6,386 nt of DNA, taken from assembly GCA_037131655.1 (NCBI GenBank), contig JBAXQP010000162.1:1-6386 (forward strand), in the 5' to 3' direction. Position numbers and translations under genes: made by a program. The DNA comes from a bacterium (lineage in GTDB: Bacteria; Armatimonadota; Fimbriimonadia; Fimbriimonadales; JBAXQP01). Positions 1-5,570 of the stretch are shown here, one piece after another (position 1 is the first letter of the stretch; every line of letters begins with the position of its first letter). The notes beneath the pieces are model-generated. The model was given only the letters and a program-made list of their open reading frames with translations, was not told the origin of the DNA and ran no database searches.

Positions 1-137
1 TCGATATCCCAACCCATATAGACTGAAATATTTCCCGCGGAGCCTTCACTGGCTTCGATTTCTGCCAACCTTCGACCTGCTTCGCCCATGAGGGTCATCA
101 TTTCAACTAGATCAGGATAAGGGGCTTCAATCGGCAT
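1..137 (-). CDS. Class II aldolase/adducin-family protein, N-terminal fragment (rhamnulose-1-phosphate aldolase-like)
   Basis: Only the first 45 codons are in the window; the frame is open to the left edge, so the gene continues outside. The visible protein begins MPIEAPYPDLVEMM and carries EGSAGNISV at residues 31-39. This matches the Gly-Asn-x-Ser phosphate-binding loop near the N-terminus of class II (zinc-dependent) aldolases and is closest in wording to the E. coli RhaD version (AEGNAGNISV). The family cleaves or epimerises sugar phosphates in the cytoplasm; a sugar role fits the nearby xylA. The zinc-binding histidines are outside the window, so the substrate cannot be assigned. The ATG at 135-137 is preceded by AAAGGA (148-153) with the GGA ten bases upstream. 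The start lies inside the last codons of the membrane-protein gene, overlapping by 11 bases, which suggests co-transcription. RhaD is my best guess within the family, at low confidence. Confidence 0.72.
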   Translation of the reverse strand, partial: MPIEAPYPDLVEMMTLMGEAGRRLAEIEASEGSAGNISVYMGWDI

Positions 138-543
138 GATCAATATTTCCTTTTTTACTATTGCGCGAGAACACATACCAGAAGAATACAACCCAAAAGG
201 CTATCAGGAGAATGCTTAAGATAAGTGCGCTAGGTTGAGATTCCTTTGGCAAGTTCCAGTAGAAGACAAATAGGTTCGGAGCGAGAAATGCCCAACCGAC
301 TGCTGAAGCTTCCTTCAGGCATCTTCCGAATGGAAGTTTAAGCAACGCGCTCTCTAATAACGCCGCCGATAGGATTACTATTCCGAGACTTATACAAATA
401 ATGATGATTGCAGAAAGATGGCTGCCTAACCGACTAACCGAAGAAATAGCCGCCCAAGCATTCAGCGCTAGCAACGGGACCATTCCCAGCACAAACTGTA
501 CACCGATTAAAATCGTTTCTTTATTTGGCTTAGTCTCTTGCAT
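127..543 (-). CDS. Small membrane protein of unknown function, four predicted transmembrane helices
   Basis: I do not recognise the family. From the ATG at 541-543 the protein has 138 residues. A short polar N-terminus (about 1-10) is followed by four hydrophobic segments at roughly 11-33, 43-66, 80-97 and 105-126, and then a charged tail (RNSKKGNIDHAD). This is the layout of a small integral membrane protein with both ends probably on the same side. No catalytic or binding motif is visible. The frame is open upstream to an ATG at 571-573, but that codon sits in the loop of a strong terminator-like hairpin (559-584), so I prefer the internal ATG. It has only a weak purine stretch (AAGAAA) upstream. 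The gene lies between xylA and the aldolase gene and overlaps the latter by 11 bases. Expression by read-through from xylA is possible. It looks more AT-rich than xylA. Confidence 0.72.
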   Translation of the reverse strand: MQETKPNKETILIGVQFVLGMVPLLALNAWAAISSVSRLGSHLSAIIIICISLGIVILSAALLESALLKLPFGRCLKEASAVGWAFLAPNLFVFYWNLPKESQPSALILSILLIAFWVVFFWYVFSRNSKKGNIDHAD

Positions 544-558
544 ATTATTTCTTAAAAT

Positions 559-584
559 AGAGGTCGGCCACACGGCCGACCTCT
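559..584 (-). terminator. Intrinsic-terminator-like hairpin downstream of xylA
   Basis: A perfect inverted repeat has arms AGAGGTCGGCC and GGCCGACCTCT (11 bp, GC-rich) around a 4-base loop. Read on the minus strand it begins 25 bases after the xylA stop codon and is followed by the start of a short U-rich tract (TATTTT). The stem is strong but the U tract is short and interrupted, so it may stop only part of transcription. It may instead stabilise the 3' end of the xylA message and set a lower level for the two downstream genes. Confidence 0.8.
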
Positions 585-609
585 GATTATGTCATTATGA
601 TTAGCTTAC

Positions 610-1776
610 TTAGCGGACGCCCATGATGATTTCAAGCGTGAGCTGGTCCAGCTTTTCGTACTGAAGGCCGATTTTGCCGAGGGCGACGCGGTCGAAATCG
701 GTCGCTTTGATGGTATCGGCATTAGCTTTGCTGAATTTGCCCATGAGATTGGTCATCTCGGGGTTTTTCGGGTTGGCAGCAGCTATGATGGCTTGGATTT
801 CCTTGTCCTCGTTGAAGCGTTTTACCTTGTCCTTGAGAATAAGGTAAGTGCGCATACAACCGGCAGCGAAGTCCCAAACACCGGCTTCATCTTCAGTTCG
901 ATACGCGTGAGCATCGAAGTGGCGAGGTCCAGCATAACCGCTGTCCTCGAGTAGTTTGACCAGATAAAAAGCGCCCTTTACGTCTTCGGAACCGAAGCGA
1001 AGGTCCTGGTCATAGCGGCCAAACTTCTGAGCGTTTAGGTCGATATGGAAGAGCTTTCCAGCATCGACAGCTTGCGCGACAGCATGATAGAAGTTGAGGC
1101 CTGCCATATTCTCATGGGCGACTTCCGGGTTGACGCCGACCATGCTGGGATCGTCCAAGGTTGAAATCATCGCAAGCATCGCGCCTGTAGTAGGCAGATA
1201 AATATCTCCACGAGGCTCGTTGGGTTTAGCTTCGAGAGCAAACTTGAGATTGTAGCCTTGATCCTTGCTGTAACCGCAGAGGAAGTTGAGGCACTCTCGG
1301 AAGCGCTTGTTGACATCAACGGCATCCTTGGCGGCATCGCACTCAGAACCTTCGCGGCCGCCCCAGAAAACATAGATCTCAGCGCCGAGGTCGACGCACA
1401 TGTCCATCGAGTCCATAACTTTCTTTAATGCCCAAGCTCGAACGGTGGGGTTATTGCTGGTGAAAGCGCCGTCTTTGAAGGATGGGTCGCCAAACAAGTT
1501 GGTTGTGCCCATGACGACGCGCATGCCGTTATCGGCTAGCGCCTTTTTGAAGTCTTTAATGATTCCCTCGCGCTCTGCGGGGGTGGCATCGATGGGAACC
1601 AGGTCATTGTCATGCAGGTTCACGCCCCAGGCGCCAAGCTTTGCCAGGTTCTCTACACTTTTAATGGGGCTAATGCGGTCTCGTACAGGCTCACCAAAAG
1701 GGTCTCGGCCTGCGTTGCCGGTTGTCCAGAGGCCGAATGTGAATTTATCCTTTTGTGTTGGCGTGTAAGCGTCCAT
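610..1776 (-). CDS. xylA: Xylose isomerase, group I (short form)
   Basis: This cytoplasmic enzyme interconverts D-xylose and D-xylulose (and D-glucose and D-fructose) using two divalent metal ions. The protein has 388 residues, the usual length of the short Thermus/Streptomyces type, and aligns with it end to end. The substrate-pocket residues W17, F95 and W138 are present. So are the ring-opening pair H55 and D58, and K184. The metal ligands E182, E218, H221, D246, D256, D258 and D288 are all in place, within motifs such as PEVAHENMAGLNF and HIDLN. One oddity is that the usual EPKPNEPRGD motif reads EAKPNEPRGD: alanine 183 replaces the proline between the metal-binding glutamate and the catalytic lysine. 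The ATG is preceded by AGGAG nine bases upstream, and a promoter is predicted 80 bases further back. No xylulokinase gene is visible next to it. Confidence 0.97.
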   Translation of the reverse strand: MDAYTPTQKDKFTFGLWTTGNAGRDPFGEPVRDRISPIKSVENLAKLGAWGVNLHDNDLVPIDATPAEREGIIKDFKKALADNGMRVVMGTTNLFGDPSFKDGAFTSNNPTVRAWALKKVMDSMDMCVDLGAEIYVFWGGREGSECDAAKDAVDVNKRFRECLNFLCGYSKDQGYNLKFALEAKPNEPRGDIYLPTTGAMLAMISTLDDPSMVGVNPEVAHENMAGLNFYHAVAQAVDAGKLFHIDLNAQKFGRYDQDLRFGSEDVKGAFYLVKLLEDSGYAGPRHFDAHAYRTEDEAGVWDFAAGCMRTYLILKDKVKRFNEDKEIQAIIAAANPKNPEMTNLMGKFSKANADTIKATDFDRVALGKIGLQYEKLDQLTLEIIMGVR

Positions 1777-1784
1777 GTTGTTTT

Positions 1785-1790
1785 GCTCCT
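1785..1790 (-). promoter_or_regulatory. Ribosome binding site of xylA
   Basis: On the minus strand AGGAGC lies upstream of the xylA ATG, with nine bases between AGGAG and the start codon. It fixes the start and gives the 388-residue protein expected for the family. Confidence 0.8.
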
Positions 1791-1843
1791 ATTCAAGACT
1801 TTTTTGTTAAAGCGATTATTAGAAAGCCACCTCAAAAGGCAAC

Positions 1844-1857
1844 TTCTTAATTCTTAA
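1844..1857 (-). repeat. Tandem 7-base repeat at the predicted xylA transcription start
   Basis: Two adjacent copies of TTCTTAA (plus-strand reading) fill 1844-1857 and overlap the predicted start of the xylA message. A position at +1 is typical of repressor sites, so this could be an operator half-site pair. It could equally be a chance AT-rich duplication. Confidence 0.3.
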
Positions 1858-1862
1858 CACCT

Positions 1863-1891
1863 ATTGTACCGCCCAACGAAATCAATGGCAA
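1863..1891 (-). promoter_or_regulatory. Predicted sigma-70-type promoter of xylA
   Basis: On the minus strand a -35 box TTGCCA (1886-1891) and a -10 box TACAAT (1863-1868) are separated by exactly 17 bases; each box matches consensus at five of six positions. Transcription would start near 1856, giving a leader of about 80 bases before xylA. The site lies in the 150-base gap between xylA and the upstream unknown gene, where a separate promoter would be expected. It is inferred from sequence only. Confidence 0.55.
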
Positions 1892-1926
1892 GCGCGAGCG
1901 TGGAGGGTAAATAGGGTAGTGACAAA

Positions 1927-2568
1927 TTAAACTTCCTCATCTCGCCACCACCACCAATGAGAGCGGGGAAAAAAGATCAATTTTTGATCTAGCTCATAAT
2001 CAACTATTGGTATCAAACTTCGCCACTGGATCAGCTTTTTTTGCAAGATTAGATCTGCCTTTTTTACAAGGCGAACTAGTTTTAGATCAGGGATGAGGTC
2101 AGGGTGGAGAAACATTGGTGCGTTGAGGTGTGCCTCAATTCCATCCCGATTATTAAACAAATACCAGTCTTCATCTTGAAGTCCGTCTTCTATCGCGTCG
2201 ACCCAGGTTGTAGGATAATAGTAAGAAACTAGATCTTCTTTAAGTTCACAGTGGAGCTGTTCTCGCACCCAAACTAAATTATGCTCGGTGCATTCATATA
2301 CTGATTTCAAAATCCTGTCGAATATCTCCTTCTCATCATTAGATGTACCTCTGAGTTCATCACCCATCGCAACAAGACACTGTGCATTCTGAAGAGATTT
2401 AAGGACAACGGTGAGCCAACCTCCCCATCCTGGTCTTTCTTTGTACTCGTCCTTTTGGAGAAGCACGTCAGGAGTGCAGAAGTAGATAAGTCGCTGCTTT
2501 ATTATTGAAAAAAGGAGATCTAATCTTGACTTGCGCTCATTCTCGAATTCATCCCTGTTTGAAATCAT
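1927..2568 (-). CDS. Unrecognised 213-residue protein, last gene of the apparent ars operon
   Basis: I do not recognise a family. The product is predicted to be soluble and cytoplasmic, with no signal peptide or membrane helix. It is rich in charged residues and tryptophan. Visible landmarks are a mostly charged, probably helical N-terminus (1-30), a Pro-Gly-Trp-Gly-Gly-Trp stretch near 46-51, four scattered cysteines (31, 64, 93, 107), a basic helix around 165-183, and a run of four tryptophans at 205-208 just before the acidic end RDEEV. The start ATG overlaps the stop codon of the preceding gene (ATGA), with GAGAG about six bases upstream, so translation is probably coupled. The gene is more AT-rich than xylA or arsM. 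No convincing terminator follows. The intact long frame, good ribosome site and coupling make it a real gene of unknown function. Confidence 0.82.
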   Translation of the reverse strand: MISNRDEFENERKSRLDLLFSIIKQRLIYFCTPDVLLQKDEYKERPGWGGWLTVVLKSLQNAQCLVAMGDELRGTSNDEKEIFDRILKSVYECTEHNLVWVREQLHCELKEDLVSYYYPTTWVDAIEDGLQDEDWYLFNNRDGIEAHLNAPMFLHPDLIPDLKLVRLVKKADLILQKKLIQWRSLIPIVDYELDQKLIFFPRSHWWWWRDEEV

Positions 2569-3146
2569 TTCTTTCTCTCAGGTTTCTCTTGGGGGATAAC
2601 AGTCCTTTCAATCACCGCCCCTGTTTTGGGGTCCAGAATGATTTTGGTGTCGCCCTTTTCCCATGGGTCATAGCCAGTGCAGCAGATGGCTTCAGGGGTT
2701 GCTTCGTCGATTTCTAGGTAATCCGTCACCAACTCAGATGCTGACCATACTAAGCCGTTTTTACCATAGGCAACCATAGAATTGAAGTCAGAAAAAAGTA
2801 GTAATGGAATTTCAGGAATCAACTTCGAATCAGTAATAGGAGACACCTCATCGACCTCTTTCCACTCGGAAGGGTTATTCACTTCAACAAAGTAACCGTT
2901 ACCAGCGGATATTACGCAAAGAACACATGTGTTGGGGGTGCTGTACACAGCATCAACACCGAAACTACCACCGATAAAAGTTGTAATCCAAGGTACACCG
3001 GCTTCAGGCGTAACTTTGACAACAAGGCCACCCGAACGGAAGCTATTCTCGCCAATATCGAGCTGTGTAATGACGCCGGGGCCGGATGGCAAGTCGGCGC
3101 CGACTTCTATTTCATATTCATGCGGCAAGGTCAAATTAATAATCAT
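2565..3146 (-). CDS. Unrecognised 193-residue protein, probably beta-rich, downstream of acr3
   Basis: I do not recognise a named family. The sequence alternates short hydrophobic stretches with Gly, Asn and Pro turns, which suggests a mainly beta-strand soluble fold. No signal peptide or membrane helix is seen. A central-to-C-terminal segment (about 115-176) containing LLLFSDFNSMVAYG, GLVWSASEL and GYDPWEKGD is the most family-like part. Cysteines occur as a Cys-x-x-Cys pair at 74 and 77 and an adjacent pair at 155-156. The tail (PQEKPERKK) is charged and probably disordered. The gene starts 20 bases after the acr3 stop with only a weak ribosome site (AGAAG about 11 bases upstream), and its stop overlaps the start of the next gene by four bases. 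Its place suggests co-transcription with the ars genes, but a role in arsenic handling is not shown. Confidence 0.82.
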   Translation of the reverse strand: MIINLTLPHEYEIEVGADLPSGPGVITQLDIGENSFRSGGLVVKVTPEAGVPWITTFIGGSFGVDAVYSTPNTCVLCVISAGNGYFVEVNNPSEWKEVDEVSPITDSKLIPEIPLLLFSDFNSMVAYGKNGLVWSASELVTDYLEIDEATPEAICCTGYDPWEKGDTKIILDPKTGAVIERTVIPQEKPERKK

Positions 3147-3166
3147 AGTATATTAAACTTCTGCGC

Positions 3167-4231
3167 CTAATCGAGTAATCCTGCTTTCTCTTGAACAAAT
3201 AGTCGTTTTTTGAAGAAGAGCGCCACATTTACCAGCGATATGAGCACGGGCACTTCCACTAACGGGCCGATGACGGCGGCGAAGGCTACGCCTGAATTGA
3301 TTCCGAAGACTGCTATGGCAACTGCGATGGCTAGCTCGAAGTTGTTGCTGGCGGCGGTGAAGGATAGCGTGGCCGATTTGGGATAATCAGCCCCGACCTT
3401 CATGCTCATGTAGAACGAGACGAGGAACATTACCACGAAATAGATGACTAGCGGGATGGCGATGCGAACCACATCCAGAGGAAGCCTCACGATGGTTTGG
3501 CCTTTGAGTGAGAACATGACGATAATCGTAAATAGTAGCGCAATCAAAGTCACTGGGGAGATGCGGGGGATAAACTTTTGCTCATACCATTGGCGGCCTT
3601 TGGCTCTGAGCATAACCAGACGCGTGAGCATTCCCGCAATAAACGGGATGCCCAGATAGATGAAAACGCTCTGCGCAATCTGCCCGATAGTCACATGGAC
3701 TGCGCTGCCTTTTAATCCCAAGAGCGGGGGCAATACGGTGATGAATATCCACGCATAGACTGAGAAAAATAGCACCTGAAAGATGGAGTTGAAAGCCACC
3801 AATCCCGCCGCATACTCGGTATCGCCGCCCGCAAGTTCGTTCCAAACAATCACCATCGCGATACATCGCGCAAGGCCGATTAAGATTAGTCCCACCATGA
3901 ACTCTGGATATCCGTGCAGGAATAGAATTGCCAGTAGGAACATAAAAATCGGCCCGATCACCCAGTTTTGAACCAGTGAAAGTGCAAGCACTTTATAGTT
4001 GCGGAACACATCCCCCAACTCTTCGTACTTTACCTTCGCCAGGGGTGGATACATCATTAGGATTAGCCCAATGGCGATTGGCAAGTTGGTAGTGCCTTTA
4101 TTAAGTCCATTCCAGAAAGTAGCTGTGCCAGGAATGAAGTAACCCATGCCAACGCCCAGCGCCATCGCAAGGAATATCCAAAGGGTGAGGTATCGGTCTA
4201 AGAACGAAAGCTTTCGAGTGATATTATCCAT
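3167..4231 (-). CDS. acr3: Acr3-family arsenite efflux permease
   Basis: This inner-membrane permease exports arsenite, As(III), driven by the membrane potential or proton gradient. The 354-residue protein has the family's usual length and about ten hydrophobic segments. The first is near residues 14-34 and the last near 317-340. It carries the signature GLARCIAMVIVWN, whose cysteine (C123) matches the cysteine essential for transport in studied Acr3 proteins. It also carries TAASNNFELAIAVA (292-305), whose glutamate (E299) matches the second essential residue. The motif MMYPPLAKVKYEEL near 59-72 is also typical. This is Acr3, not the unrelated ArsB permease. The start codon shares one base with the arsM stop (TAATG), so it is probably translated by re-initiation. 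It works with ArsM as the second way to remove As(III). Confidence 0.96.
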   Translation of the reverse strand: MDNITRKLSFLDRYLTLWIFLAMALGVGMGYFIPGTATFWNGLNKGTTNLPIAIGLILMMYPPLAKVKYEELGDVFRNYKVLALSLVQNWVIGPIFMFLLAILFLHGYPEFMVGLILIGLARCIAMVIVWNELAGGDTEYAAGLVAFNSIFQVLFFSVYAWIFITVLPPLLGLKGSAVHVTIGQIAQSVFIYLGIPFIAGMLTRLVMLRAKGRQWYEQKFIPRISPVTLIALLFTIIVMFSLKGQTIVRLPLDVVRIAIPLVIYFVVMFLVSFYMSMKVGADYPKSATLSFTAASNNFELAIAVAIAVFGINSGVAFAAVIGPLVEVPVLISLVNVALFFKKRLFVQEKAGLLD

Positions 4232-5097
4232 TATTTACTCAGTTTCGTGGCGCGGATGAAGGCGCTCATTACTCTGCCGTCCAAAGCGGCTTTCTCTTTC
4301 TCTGATAAGTTGGCAATACTGCCGCTTTCGCAACAGGAGGAACTAGGGAGGTCGGCAAAGGTGTAGTGACGGGTTGGCTCGATGGAGATGTTAGCAAATC
4401 CGGCGGCTTCTAATCGGTGGGCATAATCATCTTTGTCAAGCGCTCCGGCAACACAGCCAACATAGGCCATCATGTCTTTGCGCACAGCTTCAGGCAGTTC
4501 GCCGTTCACAACCACATCGGAGACCGCGAATCGCCCACCTGGTTTAAGCACTCTGAATGCTTCTCGCAGTACGGCGTCTTTATCAGCAGAGAGATTAATA
4601 ACGCAGTTCGAAATCACCACATCCACTTCATCATCGGGCAAGGGAATAGCTTCGATGTGGCCTTTGAGGAATTTCACATTTTCAGCATGCGCTTTAATGC
4701 GGTTTTCTTCTGCCAATACGAGCATTTCATCAGTCATATCAAGCCCATAAGCGAACCCATTTGGGCCGACCCTTCGAGCTGACAGAAGGACATCAATTCC
4801 TCCTCCTGAGCCTAAATCGAGCACTTTCTCACCAGGTTCCAGCTCGATAAGAGCCGTTGGGTTGCCGCATCCCAGTGAGGCGAGAATGGCTTCCGGCGGG
4901 ATCGCCGCTGCTTCCTCTTCACTATAGAGGTTGCCAGTGATGGAATCAGCTTCAAGCAGTTTTGATGCGTCATTACGTGCGGCATCACTCACATTGCCGC
5001 CAGAGCAGCAAGCCGAGCCTTTGCCCTGAAGCACAATCTTAGCCGCCTCGCCGTATTTTCGGCGCACAGTTTCTCGCACATCGTTCTCTTCTATCAT
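4231..5097 (-). CDS. arsM: Arsenite S-adenosylmethionine methyltransferase
   Basis: This cytoplasmic enzyme transfers methyl groups from S-adenosylmethionine to As(III), forming methylated and partly volatile arsenicals. From the ATG at 5095-5097 it has 288 residues. A typical N-terminal MIEENDVRETVRRKYGEAAK is followed by a Cys-Cys pair (30-31) and the methyltransferase motif I VLDLGSGGGID (92-102). The three As(III)-binding cysteines of the family are present at C77 (SLGCGNP), C165 (ISNCVINLS) and C215 (YVGCVAGAL). A second Cys-Cys pair (255-256) lies near the C-terminus. A longer frame starts at 5128-5130. I chose the internal ATG because AAAGGA lies eight bases upstream, because it makes a 4-base overlap with the arsR stop, and because it gives the family's normal N-terminus. 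It is the second gene of the operon, before acr3. Confidence 0.96.
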   Translation of the reverse strand: MIEENDVRETVRRKYGEAAKIVLQGKGSACCSGGNVSDAARNDASKLLEADSITGNLYSEEEAAAIPPEAILASLGCGNPTALIELEPGEKVLDLGSGGGIDVLLSARRVGPNGFAYGLDMTDEMLVLAEENRIKAHAENVKFLKGHIEAIPLPDDEVDVVISNCVINLSADKDAVLREAFRVLKPGGRFAVSDVVVNGELPEAVRKDMMAYVGCVAGALDKDDYAHRLEAAGFANISIEPTRHYTFADLPSSSCCESGSIANLSEKEKAALDGRVMSAFIRATKLSK

Positions 5098-5468
5098 AAT
5101 ATTAATCCTTTCTGAGATAGTTCGCAGCACTTCGAGTCGGTCTCCGGTCCCGCTAGGAATGTCGAAAGTAGGGAAGCAGCTTCAGGATTAGCGCTGCAAA
5201 TGACGTATTTGCCGCGCTTCTCCATAGTTATGAGACCGGCTAGCCGAAGTTCCTTAAGGTGCGCTGAAATAGTCGAGGTGATTTTCTCAACCCCAGTCAC
5301 ATGGCAGCACACTTCGCCAACAGTCAGTCCATCAACAGTCCGCACATCTCCGCTCCCCTCAACCGCCACCGGTTTACCCAATGCCAGCAGGAACTTAAAG
5401 ATATGCAACCGGGTAGGATCCCCCAACGCTTTGAAAATCGTCGCCATCTCATTGATGTTAGTGTTCAA
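5094..5468 (-). CDS. arsR: ArsR-family metalloid-responsive repressor
   Basis: This is a small winged-helix repressor that binds the ars promoter and is released by As(III) (or Sb(III)). The 124-residue protein has the family's usual size. It opens with FKALGDPTRLHIFKFLL (12-28), has a recognition helix in STISAHLKELRLAGLI (65-80), and a wing in EKRGKYVIC. The classical E. coli ELCVCDL site is absent. Instead the equivalent region reads VGEVCCHVTG (C54, C55), with C91 in the wing and a second Cys-Cys pair at 114-115 near the C-terminus. An inserted loop rich in Gly and Val lies at 31-47. The start is TTG (5466-5468), supported by AAGGA seven bases upstream; the next Met (codon 8) has no ribosome site. 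The gene is preceded by a strong promoter with a palindromic operator and overlaps arsM by four bases. Confidence 0.95.
   Translation of the reverse strand: MNTNINEMATIFKALGDPTRLHIFKFLLALGKPVAVEGSGDVRTVDGLTVGEVCCHVTGVEKITSTISAHLKELRLAGLITMEKRGKYVICSANPEAASLLSTFLAGPETDSKCCELSQKGLIL
5106..5111 (-). promoter_or_regulatory. Ribosome binding site of arsM, inside the end of arsR
   Basis: AAAGGA on the minus strand lies eight bases before the ATG at 5095-5097. It decides between this start and the longer frame beginning at 5128-5130. Confidence 0.75.
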
Positions 5469-5475
5469 GTCAATA

Positions 5476-5480
5476 TCCTT
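5476..5480 (-). promoter_or_regulatory. Ribosome binding site deciding the TTG start of arsR
   Basis: AAGGA on the minus strand lies seven bases before the TTG at 5466-5468. It overlaps the promoter-distal edge of the operator palindrome by two bases. The in-frame ATG at 5445-5447 is too far away to use it. Confidence 0.7.
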
Positions 5481-5502
5481 CGTTATTTCGCAGAATAACG
5501 AA
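5479..5502 (-). promoter_or_regulatory. Palindromic ars operator (probable ArsR binding site)
   Basis: A perfect inverted repeat, TTCGTTATT and AATAACGAA, has 9-base arms around a 6-base centre. It begins three bases after the -10 box and covers the predicted transcription start, the normal position for a repressor site. Dyad symmetry, position and the adjacent arsR gene together point to ArsR, which binds as a dimer. Direct binding is inferred. Confidence 0.82.
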
Positions 5503-5505
5503 ATA

Positions 5506-5534
5506 AGTATAGCATTCTTAGTGGGTTATGTCAA
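5506..5534 (-). promoter_or_regulatory. Strong sigma-70-type promoter of the ars operon
   Basis: On the minus strand a perfect -35 box TTGACA (5529-5534) and a -10 box TATACT (5506-5511) are exactly 17 bases apart. The -10 box is preceded by TGC, the extended -10 element. Transcription should start near 5499, giving a leader of about 31 bases. It is the best promoter in the window and sits directly upstream of the operator. Confidence 0.88.
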
Positions 5535-5570
5535 GAAAGAACAGGAGATTTTATTAGAGATAGCATACAA

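Noticed and set aside
1400..1768. A 122-codon open frame on the plus strand opposite xylA
   Set aside because: It lies wholly within the well-supported xylA gene, has a low-complexity Ser/Leu/Arg-rich translation, and its length is explained by the codon use of the gene on the other strand.
1824..1845. A riboswitch in the xylA leader
   Set aside because: Only one short stem with three G-U pairs is seen in an 80-base leader, and no known riboswitch core motif is recognisable.
1777..1926. A terminator between the 213-residue gene and xylA
   Set aside because: I looked for a GC-rich hairpin with a following U tract on the minus strand. Only a short CGCG-containing stretch near 1890-1900 was found, which cannot form a useful stem.
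1927..3146. A confident toxin-antitoxin or immunity assignment for the unknown pair
   Set aside because: Both proteins are larger than typical toxin-antitoxin partners. No toxin catalytic motif or DNA-binding antitoxin domain is visible, and coupling by ATGA alone is common in ordinary operons.
4417..4782. A 121-codon plus-strand frame opposite arsM
   Set aside because: arsM on the minus strand has all the expected motifs; this translation is not protein-like and has no clear ribosome site.
5098..5130. Eleven extra N-terminal codons for arsM (start at 5128-5130)
   Set aside because: The extension overlaps arsR by 37 bases and lacks a good ribosome site, while the ATG at 5095-5097 has AAAGGA and gives the normal ArsM N-terminus.
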